Source: Paulinella micropora
Taxonomy: Eukaryota; Cercozoa; Imbricatea; Euglyphida
Direction: 5' to 3'
Assembly: GCA_009731375.1 (NCBI GenBank)
Contig: BJOX01000345.1
Coordinates: 244,782-308,781 of the forward strand
DNA length: 64,000 nt
Under the pieces are notes generated by a model. That model made no database searches. It saw only the letters and a program-made list of their open reading frames with translations, and was not told the DNA's origin. This document shows positions 33,808 through 48,300 of this stretch, piece after piece (position 1 is the stretch's first letter; every line of letters begins with the position of its first letter). Both the position numbers and the translations under genes were made by a program.

Positions 33808-34353
33808 GAGATATCGACTAATGTCAGAAAAAAGGAGCTTCTGATTTCGTCAACCAAGGAAGTCTGTGGGTAAAGTATTAACCCGATGCCCAGCTAAGCC
33901 GTGATGTTTGCACGGAAGGGACTGATACAGGCAATACCAAAGCTCCCTAGTACCAGGCGGGGCCAGGGCTCGTTCCATAAAGCGCCCCTTGCAGAACGAG
34001 CTCCCACCTCCATTACAGAGGGCCCAGTAAGCAGATGGAGTTTCGAGACTGTTCGACAGTCTAGTATAAACCGACAGAGCACTGTGGGTTTTATTCCGGG
34101 CTCAACAAGCGAGAAAGGGCACCCTGAGGGAACAGGATTGTGCTTCCCATCGCTATTTCGGCATGTGACTTATCGGCGTATGGCTAGGCACACATAAGGC
34201 ACCCCACCACGGGCCCAGCACACCCACACCATCCCCTAATTCTCTGTCTGTCGACAGATGGCACCCATTTCAAAAAATCAAGCCCAAGGGAGGTCAGTGA
34301 CACCTCAAAAAAGTGGCCTTGGTTCACTCCGTGGAGTAAGTGATGAGATCAAC
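33806..34353. repeat. element D, copy 2
   Basis: Differs from copy 1 by a handful of substitutions and small indels (for example GAGAGGGTC against GGGAGGTC). GATA repeats lie on both sides, as in copy 1. Confidence 0.75.
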
Positions 34354-35620
<1,267 letters not shown>

Positions 35621-35627
35621 AGATATG

Positions 35628-35778
35628 TTTTATCGGGTCACCTCCACAAAATGTGGCCAGGTTTACCGATAAAACTACGTGCGGCCGCGCCAAATTTGAC
35701 GTGTTTTGCGGGCTCGCCGGCCCGGGCTTGCCCCCACGCAAAACACGTCAAATTTGTGGCTAGCCGCATAATATACTA
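35628..35778 (-). mobile_element. foldback element FB, copy 4
   Basis: Reversed complete copy. It is separated from copy 5 by only 30 bp, so the pair forms a 330-bp inverted repeat. Confidence 0.8.
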
Positions 35779-35808
35779 TGGTCCCATCAGCACGACCTCA
35801 CAGAGAAC

Positions 35809-35959
35809 AGTATATTATGCGGCTAGCTACAATTTGATGTGTTTTGCGGGCGAGCCGGGCCGGGCCGGCGAGCCCGCCAAACACGTCAAATTTGGCGCTA
35901 TAGCCGCATATGTAGTTTTATCGGTAAACTGACTACATTTTGTGGAGGGGATTGATAAA
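35809..35959 (+). mobile_element. foldback element FB, copy 5
   Basis: Forward copy with both hairpins; the core has three GCCGG units. It differs from copy 2 by a few bases. Confidence 0.8.
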
Positions 35960-36014
35960 TAGATAGGTATGTGTTTGGTCTATCAGAACAGGTACACTGT
36001 GTCTAGCAATATTG

Positions 36015-36480
<466 letters not shown>

Positions 36481-36489
36481 TGTTTGTGA

Positions 36490-37310
36490 TGATAAAGATA
36501 GATAAGATAGATAGATACGATGGATACGATGAGATGGATAGATAAGATTGATAGATAAGATGAATAAGATGGATAGATGAGATGTATAGATAAAATAGAT
36601 AGATAAGATAGATAGATAAGATAGCAAGATAAGATAGAAAGATGAGATAGATAGATAAGATAGGGAGATAAGATAGATAGAGATAGATAAGATAGATAAG
36701 ATAGATATTTGAGATGGATAGATAAGATAGATAGATAAGATAGATAGATAAAAATAGACAGATAATATAGACAGATACGATAGATAGATACCATAGATAG
36801 ATGACATACATAGATGAGATAGATAGATAAGATAGGTAGATAAGATAGATAGCTAAGATAGACAAGATAGATAGATGAGATGGATAGATTAGATAGACAA
36901 GATAGATAGATGAGATGGATAGATTAGATAGATGAGATAGATAGATGAGATAGATAGATAAGATAGATAGATAAGATGGGTAGATAAGATAGATAAGATA
37001 GGTAGATGAGATGGATAGATACGATAGATAGATAAGACAGGTAGATAAGATAGATAAGATAGATAGATGAGATGGATAGATAAGATATATAGATGAGATG
37101 GATAGATAAGATAAATAGATGAGATGGATTAGATAAGATAGATATATAAGATAGGTAGATACGATAGCTAAGATAGATAGATAAGATAGATAGATAGAAA
37201 GATGATTAGATAAGATACATAGATAAGATAGATGGATAAGATAGATGGATAGATGAGATAGGTAGATAAGATAGTTAAGATAGATATGATGGATAGATAA
37301 GATAGATAGA
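36490..37310. repeat. degenerate (GATAGATAAGATA)n array of about 820 bp
   Basis: GATA units are regularly broken by AAGATA or GAGATG, giving a quasi-13-bp unit. It ends in poly-A/poly-G and a 10-N gap at 37343. Confidence 0.9.
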
Positions 37311-37352
37311 AAAAAGGGGGGGGGGGGGGGGGGAGGGAAGAGNNNNNNNNNN

Positions 37353-37371
37353 AGCAGCAGCAGCAGCAACA

Positions 37372-37402
<31 letters not shown>

Positions 37403-37675
37403 AAGAAGAAGAAGAAGAAGAAGAAGAAGAAGAAAAGAAGAAGAAGAAAAGAAGAAGAAGATGAAGAAGAAGAAGAAGAAGAAGAAGAAGAAGAAGATGA
37501 AGAAGATGAAGAAGATGAAGAAGAAGAAGAAGAAGAAGAAGAAGAAGAAGAAGAAGAAGAAGAAGAAGAGAGGTAGAGGAAGAGGAAGAAGAAGAAGAAG
37601 AAAAAGATGAAGAAGAAGAAGAAGAAGAAGAAGAAGAAGAAAAAGAAGAAAAAGAAGAAGAAGAAGAAGAAGAAA
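37353..37675. repeat. (GAA)n array
   Basis: AGC and then AAG triplets with GATGAA variants. On the opposite strand this reads as Phe/Leu/Ser runs. A unique 60-bp segment follows (37676-37735). Confidence 0.95.
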
Positions 37676-37735
37676 GAGATTACTTAATGAGGCAGGTGTT
37701 CCACCCGCACTGTTCCGATGGAAATATCTACAATA

Positions 37736-37940
37736 TGTATATACATATATATACATATATATATATATATATTTATGTGCGTGTGTGTCTGTGTGTGTGT
37801 GTGTGTGTGTATATGTATAAATATATATAACTATATATAAATATATATATATATATATGTGCGTGTGTGCGTGTGTGTCTGCTGTGTCTGTGTGTGTGTG
37901 TGTATATGTATAAATATATATAACTATATATAAATATATT

Positions 37941-38016
<76 letters not shown>

Positions 38017-38394
38017 TATATATATATATATATACATATATATATAATATAAATATAAATAAATNNNNNNNNNNTATAAATAAATAAATAAACACACACA
38101 CACACATACATACACACATACACACACATATATATATATACATATATGTACATATTTATATATATAATATAAACACAAATATAAATATAAAATAAACATA
38201 AATATAAATATAAATATAAATATAAATAAAAATATAAATAAAAATATAAATAAATAAATAAATAAATATATATATATGCATGTATATATATGTATATGTA
38301 TATGTTAAAAGATACATAAATGTATATTCGCATATCTTTGTCTATGCTTGTATGAATGCGAATAAATGCATCTATGCATCCACGTCTGTATGCA
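37736..38394. repeat. TA, TG, TAAA arrays with a 10-N gap, then a short unique stretch
   Basis: Dinucleotide and AAATA repeats to about 38280. 38300-38394 is semi-unique (CATATCTTTGTCTATGCTTG) and leads into the next array. Confidence 0.85.
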
Positions 38395-40194
38395 TGCATG
38401 TATGGTGTGTATGTATGATGTATGTCTGTCGATGGGCCATAGCTGCCTATGAAGGCAAGTATGTATGTATGTATGCATGTATGTATGTATGTATGTATGT
38501 ATGTCTGTCTGTCGATGGGCCATAGCTGCCTATGAAGGCAAGTATGTATGTATGTATGTATGTATGCATGTATGTATGTATGTATGTATGTATGTATGTA
38601 TGTAGGTATGCATATATGTATGTATGTATGTATGATGTATGTCTGTTGATGGGCCATAGCTGCCTATGAAGGCAAGTATGTATGTATGTATGTATGTATG
38701 TATATATGTATGTATGTATGTATTTATGTATGTATGATGTATGTCTGTCGATGGGCCATAGCTGCCTATGAAGGCAAGTATGTATGTATGTATGTATGTA
38801 TGTACGTATGTATGTATGCAAATGTATGTATGATGTGCATGTCTGTCGATGGGCCATAGCTTCCCATGAAGGCAAGTATGTATGTATGTATGCATGTATG
38901 CATGTATGCATGTATGTATGTATGTATGTATGTATGTCTGTCTGTCGATGGGCCATAGCTGCCTATGAAGGCAAGTATGTATGTATGTATGCATGCATGC
39001 ATGTATGTATGTATGTATGTATGTATGTATGCATGTATGCATGTATGTATGTATGTATGTATGTATGTCTGTCTGTCGATGGGCCATAGCTGCCTATGAA
39101 GGCAAGTATTTATGTATTTATGTATGTATGTATGTATGCATGTATGTATGTATGCATGTATGCATGTATGTATGCATGTATGCATGTATGTATGTATGTA
39201 TGTATGTCTGTCTGTCGATGGGCCATAGCTGCCTATGAAGGCAAGTATGTATGTATGTATGTATGTATGTATGTATGTATGTATGTATGTATGTATGTAT
39301 GTATGTCTGTCTGTCGATGGGCCATAGCTGCCTATGAAGGCAACTATGTATGTATGTATGTATGTATGTACGTACGTATGTATGTATGTATGTATGTATG
39401 TATGTATGTATGTCTGTCGATGGGCCATAGCTGCCTATGAAAGCAAGTATGCATGTATGTATGTATGTATGTATGCATGTATGCATGTATGTATGTATGT
39501 ATGTATGTGTGTCTGTCTGTCTGTCGATGGGCCATAGCTGCCTATGAAGGCAAGTATGTATGTATGTATGTATGTATGTACTTATGTATGTATGCATGTA
39601 TGTATGTATGTATGTATGTATGTATGTATGTATGTATGTATGTATGTATGTATGATGTATGATGTATGTCTGTCGATGGGCCATAGCTGCCTATGAAGGC
39701 AAGTATGTATGCATGTATGCATGTATGTATGTATATATGTATGTATGTATGCATGTATGTATGTATGTATGTATGTATGATGTATGTCTGTATGATGTAT
39801 GTCTGTCGATGGGCCACAGCTTCCTATGAAGGCAAGTATGTATGCATGTATGCATGTATGCATGTATGTATGTATGTATGTATGTATGCATGTATGCATG
39901 TATGATGTATGTCTGTCGATGGGCCATAGCTGCCTATGAAGGCAAGTATGTATGTATGTATGCATGTATGCATGTATGTATGTATGTATGTATGTATGTA
40001 TGATGTATGTCTGTCGATGGGCCATAGCTGCCTATGAAGGCAAGTATGTATGTATGTATGCATGTATGCATGTATGTATGTATGTATGTATGCATGTATG
40101 TATGTATGTATGTATGTATGATGTATGTCTGTCGATGGGCCATAGCTGCTTATGAAGGCAAGTATGTATGTATGTATGTATGTATGCATGTATG

Positions 40195-40228
<34 letters not shown>

Positions 40229-40804
40229 TGTATGTATATATGTATGTATGTATGTATGTATGTACGTATGTATGTATGTATGTATGTATGTATGTATGAT
40301 GTATGTTTGTTGATGGGCCATAGCTGCCTATGAAGGCAAGTATGTATGTATGTATGCATGTATGTATGTATGTACGTATGTATGTATGTATGTATGTATG
40401 TATGTATGTATGTATGTATGTCGATGGCCATAGCTGTATGAAGGCAAGTATGTATGTATGTATGTATGTATGCATGTATGTATGTATGTATGTATGTATG
40501 TATGCATGCATGTCTATGCAGGCAAGCATGTATGTATGTATGTATGTATGTATGCATGTATGTTTGTATGTATGTATGTATGTATGTATGCATGTATGTA
40601 TGTATGTATGTATGTATGTATGTCGATGGGCCATAGCTGCCTATGAAGGCAAGTATGTATGTATGTATGTATGTATGTATGCATGTATGCATGTATGTAT
40701 GTATGTATGTATGTATGTATGTATGTATGATGTATGTATGTATGTATGTATGTATGTATGTATGTCTGTATATATGTATGTATGTATGTCTGTATGTATG
40801 TATG
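38395..40804. repeat. composite array: 30-bp island with (TATG)n, 19 copies
   Basis: The island GTCGATGGGCCATAGCTGCC followed by TATGAAGGCAAG recurs 19 times from about 38427 to 40622, with one remnant near 40510. Period is 85-180 bp because the TATG spacer length varies. Island variants are few (CTTCC for CTGCC at 38855 and 39812; a shortened copy at 40421). Confidence 0.9.
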
Positions 40805-40925
40805 AACACACTCACACTTCGTCAGGTCCTCTCGCGGGAGGCGAAGGGGTATTGCTCTCGATAAAGGCAAAGCGTTTGTTGTGTATGGCTAAAACACACA
40901 CACACACACACACAGACACCAAAAT
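40805..40925. repeat. island AAAGCGTTTGTTGTGTATGG with (CA)n, copy 1
   Basis: Starts CACACTTCGTCAGGTCC and contains GGGGTATTGCTCTCGATAAA. It ends in CA repeats and CACCAAAAT. Related copies are at 41503 and 41785. Confidence 0.7.
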
Positions 40926-40961
40926 TTAAATTATTATTGTTAATGTTATTATTATTGTTAC

Positions 40962-40994
<33 letters not shown>

Positions 40995-40998
<4 letters not shown>

Positions 40999-41410
40999 AG
41001 CAATGGCCTTACGGCATTAAACTGTGATGCCAACTCAAAACCATTTGGTGGATGATGCTGGGGAGGAGGGTCGTTGGGCGCCTGTCGAAGATCTTAAACT
41101 CCGCTATGCCGGTTGATAGCCCGTGGACCCAGCGGATACCAAATTGTTATGGGTGGGGTTTTGAGGTAGTTCTAGCAACCATGCTTGGTGTACGCACTTG
41201 CACATGCGGCAACGTTTTGCAAGAGGTTGTTGAGACTGCGGAATAACCTCGGCTTAGTGTAGTCTTGCCCTCAGGAGCTCCATCGGTGGCCCCTATAATC
41301 AGTCGAGAGACTGACTAGGTGGGGATGGAGCACCTCGAACAAGGGCATGGAGGCTCATGTCCGGAAACGGATCTTGCCATCAGCTGCATCAGTATGCCTT
41401 AGAGGAAGTA

Positions 41411-41412
<2 letters not shown>
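40995..41412 (+). mobile_element. family B retroposon, diverged copy
   Basis: Starts TTCAGAGCAATGGCCTTACG after (ATT)n and ends GCCTTAGAGGAAGTATATTA before another (ATT)n. It is clearly alignable with the 60.8 and 61.4 kb copies but substituted throughout. No tRNA-like head is recognised and there is no ORF of note. Confidence 0.7.
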
Positions 41413-41477
<65 letters not shown>

Positions 41478-41618
41478 GTTATTATTATTATAATTATCAT
41501 TAAGAAGTATTGCTTCCAATAAAGGCGCAGCGTTTGTTGTGTATGCCTAAAACACACACACACATACACACACACACAGACACATACACCAAAATACACA
41601 TGTTTATTATTGTTATTA

Positions 41619-41673
<55 letters not shown>

Positions 41674-41710
41674 GTTATTATTATTATTATTATTGTTATT
41701 GTTATTGTTA

Positions 41711-41777
<67 letters not shown>

Positions 41778-41879
41778 TATCATTAAGGAGTATTGCTTCC
41801 GATAAAAGCGCAGCGTTTGTTGTGTATGCCTAAAACACACACACACACACAGACAGACACATACACCAAAATACACATG

Positions 41880-41930
<51 letters not shown>
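41413..41930. repeat. (ATT)n arrays with two CA-island copies
   Basis: ATT arrays surround two copies (41503-41605 and 41785-41885) of the GCGCAGCGTTTGTTGTGTAT island with its CA run and ACACATGTTTATTATT end. The unit is thus repeated with its own ATT spacer. Confidence 0.85.
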
Positions 41931-42069
41931 TACCGGTCCGTCTGGAAGTGTTGAAACTGCCCTTGCGGGGGTGTCATTAGAGCCTATCGTCAATTCTTCG
42001 TACTCCCCTCACGGGTGAGACGATGGAGGCGCATGTGCAGAAATGCATCAGCCATTGACAGAGAAGCAC

Positions 42070-42070
<1 letters not shown>
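41931..42070 (+). mobile_element. family A SINE, 3' part
   Basis: Begins TACCGGTCCGTCTGGAAGTG, without the tRNA-like head, and ends GAGAAGCACT followed by ATT repeats. Confidence 0.8.
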
Positions 42071-42145
<75 letters not shown>

Positions 42146-42176
42146 ATTATTATGATTGTTATTACTATTATTATTA

Positions 42177-42227
<51 letters not shown>

Positions 42228-42361
42228 GGGAGTACATAGGCCATCGGTCCTTTCCATGGGCTGATTGGTATAAAGCTCCTAGAGTAATGTTCTATGCCGT
42301 CACTTCCTTTATTCCACCGATTGGTGTGGAGACTTTCCTTATGGAATGGAGGACTGGATGC
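42228..42361 (+). mobile_element. family C retroposon, partial (cut by a gap)
   Basis: GGGAGTACATAGGCCATCGG to GGACTGGATGC, preceded by ATT repeats. The N gap 42362-42532 removes the rest. The same sequence continues in the complete copy at 62.99 kb. Confidence 0.7.
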
Positions 42362-42532
42362 NNNNNNNNNNNNNNNNNNNNNNNNNNNNNNNNNNNNNNN
42401 NNNNNNNNNNNNNNNNNNNNNNNNNNNNNNNNNNNNNNNNNNNNNNNNNNNNNNNNNNNNNNNNNNNNNNNNNNNNNNNNNNNNNNNNNNNNNNNNNNNN
42501 NNNNNNNNNNNNNNNNNNNNNNNNNNNNNNNN

Positions 42533-42618
42533 CTATCGTCAATTCTTCGTACTCCCCTCACGGGTGAGACGATGGAGGCGCATGTGCAGAAATGCATCAG
42601 CCATTGACAGAGAAGCAC

Positions 42619-42620
<2 letters not shown>
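42533..42620 (+). mobile_element. family A SINE, 3' end after a gap
   Basis: CTATCGTCAATTCTTCGTAC to GAGAAGCACT, then ATT repeats. Confidence 0.75.
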
Positions 42621-42675
<55 letters not shown>

Positions 42676-42752
42676 TACTACTATTACTATTATTATTATT
42701 ATTTTTGTTGTTGTTATTGTTGTTGTTGTTGTTGTTGTTGTTACTACTACTA

Positions 42753-42829
<77 letters not shown>

Positions 42830-42831
42830 GC

Positions 42832-42897
<66 letters not shown>

Positions 42898-42916
42898 TAC
42901 TACTACTCTTACTACT
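42621..42916. repeat. ATT, GTT and ACT triplet arrays
   Basis: Trinucleotide arrays between two SINE copies. Confidence 0.95.
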
Positions 42917-43110
42917 ACAGTTCGATTCCCGTCGGTGCCAGTATTTTCAAAGGATATTTTCTTTGAAAGTATTGGTCTGTCTGGAAGGCTTGGAGCTGCC
43001 TTGCGGGGGTGTCAGTAGAGCCTATCGTCAAATCTTCGTACTCCCCTCGCGGGTGAGACGATGGAGGCACATGTGCAGAAATGCATTCGCCATTGACAGA
43101 GAAGCACTAT
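42917..43110 (+). mobile_element. family A SINE, second subfamily, head truncated
   Basis: Starts within the B box (CAGTTCGATTCCCGTCGG). It uses the single-copy linker GTATTTTCAAAGG, as in the 24.0 and 48.0 kb copies, rather than the duplicated TCATTG linker. It ends GAGAAGCACT. Confidence 0.75.
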
Positions 43111-43166
43111 TACTACTACTACTACTACTATTATTATTATTATGATTGTTATTACTATTATTATTA

Positions 43167-43205
<39 letters not shown>

Positions 43206-43295
43206 GGGAGTACATAGGCCATCGGTCCTTTCCATGGGCTGATTGGTATAAAGCTCCTAGAGTAATGTTCTATGCCGTCACTTCCTTTATTCCAC
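43206..43295 (+). mobile_element. family C retroposon, partial (cut by a gap)
   Basis: Same start as at 42228 with the same preceding ATT variant block, so it is probably a duplicate of that locus. N follows from 43296 to 43512. Confidence 0.7.
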
Positions 43296-43512
43296 NNNNN
43301 NNNNNNNNNNNNNNNNNNNNNNNNNNNNNNNNNNNNNNNNNNNNNNNNNNNNNNNNNNNNNNNNNNNNNNNNNNNNNNNNNNNNNNNNNNNNNNNNNNNN
43401 NNNNNNNNNNNNNNNNNNNNNNNNNNNNNNNNNNNNNNNNNNNNNNNNNNNNNNNNNNNNNNNNNNNNNNNNNNNNNNNNNNNNNNNNNNNNNNNNNNNN
43501 NNNNNNNNNNNN

Positions 43513-43692
43513 TGGGACTGCGGAATAACCTCGGCTTAGTGTAGTCTTGCCCTCAGGAGCTCCATCGGTGGCCCCTATAATCAGTCGAGGGACTGACTAG
43601 GTGGGGATGGAGCACCTCGAACAAGGGCATGGAGGCTCATGTCCGGAAACGGATCGTGCCATCAGCTGCATCAGTATGCCTTAGAGGAAGTA
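43513..43692 (+). mobile_element. family B retroposon, 3' part after a gap
   Basis: TGGGACTGCGGAATAACCTC through to GCCTTAGAGGAAGTATATTA, closer to the 41.0 kb copy than to the 61 kb copies. Confidence 0.7.
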
Positions 43693-43903
43693 TATTATTA
43701 TTATTATTATGATTATTATGATTATTATTATTGTTATTATTATTATTACTATTATCATTATTATTATTACCATCACCATCACCATCACCATCGCCATCGC
43801 CATCGCTATTGCCATCACCATCACCATCACAATTACCATAAACCACCACCACCACCACCACCACCACCATCATCATCACCATCATCATCATCATTATTAC
43901 TAC

Positions 43904-43975
<72 letters not shown>

Positions 43976-43981
43976 TATTAC

Positions 43982-44026
<45 letters not shown>

Positions 44027-44105
44027 GACTATTGATATTATGATGGTCATTATGATGGTTATTATGATGGTTATTATGATTCTTATTATGATGGTTATTA
44101 TGATT

Positions 44106-44136
<31 letters not shown>

Positions 44137-44165
44137 TGATGATGATGATGATGATGATGAAGATG

Positions 44166-44233
<68 letters not shown>
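43693..44233. repeat. ATT, CAC/CAT, TTC and GAT arrays
   Basis: A succession of triplet and hexanucleotide blocks (CATCAC, ACC, ATT, GGTTATTATGAT, TTC, GAT). Confidence 0.95.
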
Positions 44234-44237
<4 letters not shown>

Positions 44238-44432
44238 CCCAATGGCCTCAAGGCGTTAAACTGTGACGCCAACTCATAACCCTTTGGTGGTAGATGCTGG
44301 GGAGGAGGGTCGTTGCGCGCGTAAAAGATCTTAAACTCCGCATATGCTGGTTGATAGCCCAGGACCCAGCAGACACCAGATTGTTATGGGTGGGGTTTCG
44401 AGGCAGCTCTAGCAACCGCGCTTGGTGTATGC
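44234..44432 (+). mobile_element. family B retroposon, 5' part (cut by a gap)
   Basis: TCAGCCCAATGGCCTCAAGG to CGCTTGGTGTATGC, nearly identical to the 60.8 kb copy up to the gap at 44433. Confidence 0.75.
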
Positions 44433-44549
44433 NNNNNNNNNNNNNNNNNNNNNNNNNNNNNNNNNNNNNNNNNNNNNNNNNNNNNNNNNNNNNNNNNNNN
44501 NNNNNNNNNNNNNNNNNNNNNNNNNNNNNNNNNNNNNNNNNNNNNNNNN

Positions 44550-44627
44550 TTCTTCGTACTCCCCTCACGGGTGAGACGATGGAGGCGCATGTGCAGAAAT
44601 GCATCAGCCATTGACAGAGAAGCACTA
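44550..44627 (+). mobile_element. family A SINE, 3' end after a gap
   Basis: TTCTTCGTACTCCCCTCACG to GAGAAGCACT, then ATT repeats. An unrelated 43-bp island (GACCTGCAGAGCTTTC...) follows at 44700, with a second copy at 45647. Confidence 0.75.
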
Positions 44628-44656
44628 TTATTATTATTATTATTATTATTATTATC

Positions 44657-44696
<40 letters not shown>

Positions 44697-44739
44697 TTCG
44701 GACCTGCAGAGCTTTCAAAATCGGTGACCGCGGATTCGC

Positions 44740-44822
<83 letters not shown>

Positions 44823-45093
44823 GGACACCGTGATAGCCCAGTGGTCAAGTTCTACCATCTGGGCCCTGTCGCCAGTTCGATTCCCGTCGGTGCCACCAGT
44901 ATTTTCATTGAACATACCGGTCTATTTCTGGACCAGTATTTTCATTGAACATACCGGCCCGTCTGGAAGTGTTGGAACTGCCCTTGCGGGGGTGTCATTA
45001 GAGCTTATCGTCAATTCTTCGTACTCCCCTCACGGGTGAGACGATGGAGGCGCATGTGCAGAAATGCATCAGCCATTGACAGAGAAGCACTAT
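44823..45093 (+). mobile_element. family A SINE, full copy
   Basis: The tRNA-like head runs from 44823 (GACACCG) with intact A and B boxes, then the duplicated 24-nt linker, the conserved body and GAGAAGCACT. It is almost identical to the 28.66 kb copy. Confidence 0.85.
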
Positions 45094-45096
45094 TAC

Positions 45097-45144
<48 letters not shown>

Positions 45145-45253
45145 CATTATTATTATTATTATTATTATCATTATTATTATCATTATTATTATTATTATGA
45201 TTATGATTATGATTATGATTATGATTATGATTATGATCATATATATAATAATG

Positions 45254-45296
<43 letters not shown>

Positions 45297-45355
45297 TAAT
45301 GCTAATAATAATAATAATAACAATAATAGACTTATCAGTCAATAATAACAACAAC

Positions 45356-45410
<55 letters not shown>

Positions 45411-45470
45411 GTGCTTCTCTGTCAATGGCTGATGCATTTCTGCACATGCGCCTCCATAATAATAATAATA

Positions 45471-45507
<37 letters not shown>

Positions 45508-45650
45508 TCATAATCATAATCATAATCATTCTTCTTCTTCTTCTTCTTCTTCTTCTTCTTCTTCTCTTCTTCTTCTTCTTCTTCTTCTTCTTCTTCTTCT
45601 TCTTCTTCTTCTTCTTCTTCTTCTTCTTCTTCTTCTTCTTCTTCTAACCT
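45094..45650. repeat. ATT, GATTAT, AAT and TTC arrays with a SINE fragment
   Basis: A reversed 48-bp family A 3' end lies at 45410-45457 inside the AAT array. The TTC array (45530-45645) follows. Confidence 0.9.
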
Positions 45651-46246
45651 GCAGAGCTTTCAAAATCGGTGACCGCGGATTCGCTTCGAGATTGCACTAC
45701 ACACACATACATACATACATACATACATACATACATACATGCATACATACATACATACATACAAATACATACATACATAAATACATACATACATACATAC
45801 ATACATACAATGCATAAAATGCATGCATACAATGCATATATGCATGCATACCATGCATACAATGCATACAAAGCGTACAATACATACAATACATACAATG
45901 CATACAATGCGTACAATACATGCAATACATACAATACATACAATACATACAGCACATACAATACATACTGCACATACAATGCATACAAGTCATACAATAC
46001 ATACAATGCATACAATGCATACCAATACATACAATACATACAATACATACAATACATACAATACATACAATACATACAGCACATACAGTACATACAATAC
46101 ATACAATACATACAATACATAAAAATACATACAATACATAAAAATACATATAATACATACAATACATACAATACATACATAAATACATACAGACAGACAC
46201 AGACAGACAGACAGACAGACCGACCGACAGACCGACAGACACGACC

Positions 46247-46282
<36 letters not shown>

Positions 46283-46505
46283 TACAGACATACATACATA
46301 CATACATACATAAATAAATACATACATACATACATACATACATACATACACACATACATACACACATACATACATACATACATACATACATACATACATA
46401 CATACATACATACATAATACATACATACACACATACATTAATACATACATACATACATAGAAACGTACACGTATACATACATACACGTGTATATACATAA
46501 ATTAC
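45651..46505. repeat. CATA and irregular (ATACA)n arrays
   Basis: Opens with the island ACCTGCAGAGCTTTCAAAAT also seen at 44.7 kb. The ATACA section (45800-46180) is a degenerate pentanucleotide-like array. A GACA/GACC block follows. Confidence 0.9.
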
Positions 46506-46514
46506 TTAGAATAT

Positions 46515-46584
46515 ATGTATATATAGATAGATAGATAGATAGATAGACAGACAGATAGACAGACAGACAGACAGACCGACAGAC

Positions 46585-46642
<58 letters not shown>
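46515..46642. repeat. (GATA)n/(GACA)n array
   Basis: Tetranucleotide array. Confidence 0.95.
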
Positions 46643-46643
<1 letters not shown>

Positions 46644-46683
46644 AACACTTTCTCCTGATCGTGGAGGAGTGGTGACTACTGTG

Positions 46684-46752
<69 letters not shown>

Positions 46753-46903
46753 TGATACAACTTACTCGCTCCTGACCGTCCAGGAGTGGCGATTCCCGAT
46801 TGAGAGATGATAATAATAATAACAATGATGAACATAGTAATAGTAATAATCATCATAGAACTCACTTGCTGCAGGTCTAGGGGTGGCGATTCCAAATTGA
46901 GAG

Positions 46904-46974
<71 letters not shown>
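46643..46974. repeat. island family 'GGAGTGGCGATTCC' with AAT arrays
   Basis: Three related islands (about 46645, 46755, 46858) share ACTCGCT or CTTGCTGC, AGGRGTGGCGATTCC and ATTGAGAGAT, alternating with AAT repeats. Further copies are at 48.33 and 48.43 kb. Confidence 0.75.
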
Positions 46975-46975
<1 letters not shown>

Positions 46976-47043
46976 GTGCTTCTCTGTCAATGGCTGATGC
47001 AAATCTGCACACGCGCCTCCATCATCTCACCCGTGAGGGGAGT
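46975..47043 (-). mobile_element. family A SINE, 3' end, reversed
   Basis: AGTGCTTCTCTGTCAATGGC onward to a 10-N gap. Confidence 0.75.
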
Positions 47044-47054
47044 NNNNNNNNNNA

Positions 47055-47325
<271 letters not shown>

Positions 47326-47782
47326 NNNNNNNNNNNNNNNNNNNNNNNNNNNNNNNNNNNNNNNNNNNNNNNNNNNNNNNNNNNNNNNNNNNNNNNNNNN
47401 NNNNNNNNNNNNNNNNNNNNNNNNNNNNNNNNNNNNNNNNNNNNNNNNNNNNNNNNNNNNNNNNNNNNNNNNNNNNNNNNNNNNNNNNNNNNNNNNNNNN
47501 NNNNNNNNNNNNNNNNNNNNNNNNNNNNNNNNNNNNNNNNNNNNNNNNNNNNNNNNNNNNNNNNNNNNNNNNNNNNNNNNNNNNNNNNNNNNNNNNNNNN
47601 NNNNNNNNNNNNNNNNNNNNNNNNNNNNNNNNNNNNNNNNNNNNNNNNNNNNNNNNNNNNNNNNNNNNNNNNNNNNNNNNNNNNNNNNNNNNNNNNNNNN
47701 NNNNNNNNNNNNNNNNNNNNNNNNNNNNNNNNNNNNNNNNNNNNNNNNNNNNNNNNNNNNNNNNNNNNNNNNNNNNNNNNNN

Positions 47783-47970
<188 letters not shown>

Positions 47971-48225
47971 GTGCTTCTCAGTCAATGGCGAATGCATTTC
48001 TGCACATGTGCCTCCATCGTCTTACCCGCGAGGGGAGTACGAAGAATTGACGATANNNNNNNNNNGATAGGCTCTACTGACACCCCCGCAAGGCAGCTCC
48101 AAGCCTTCCAGACAGACCAATATTTTCAAAGAAAATATCCTTTGAAAATACTGGCCCCGACGGGAATCGAACTGGCGACAGGTCCCAGATGGTAGACCTT
48201 AACCACTGGGCTATCGCGGTGCCAC

Positions 48226-48226
<1 letters not shown>
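47971..48226 (-). mobile_element. family A SINE, full copy, reversed, with a 10-N gap
   Basis: The tRNA-like head is 48223-48152 with A and B boxes and the single linker. The sequence GATA(G/C) is repeated on both sides of the gap (48051 and 48066), suggesting the gap joins overlapping contig ends. Confidence 0.8.

Positions 48227-48296
<70 letters not shown>

Positions 48297-48300
<4 letters not shown>

Noticed and set aside
38395-40804. CRISPR-like array (30-bp repeats with spacers)
   Set aside because: The 'spacers' are all the same TATG microsatellite with variable length, the context is eukaryotic and no cas gene is present. The same applies to 57.3-59.5 kb.
40995-41412. family B as a small-subunit or other structural RNA gene
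   Set aside because: No recognisable rRNA, snRNA or tRNA core, and the dispersed copies bordered by ATT repeats behave like a retroposon.
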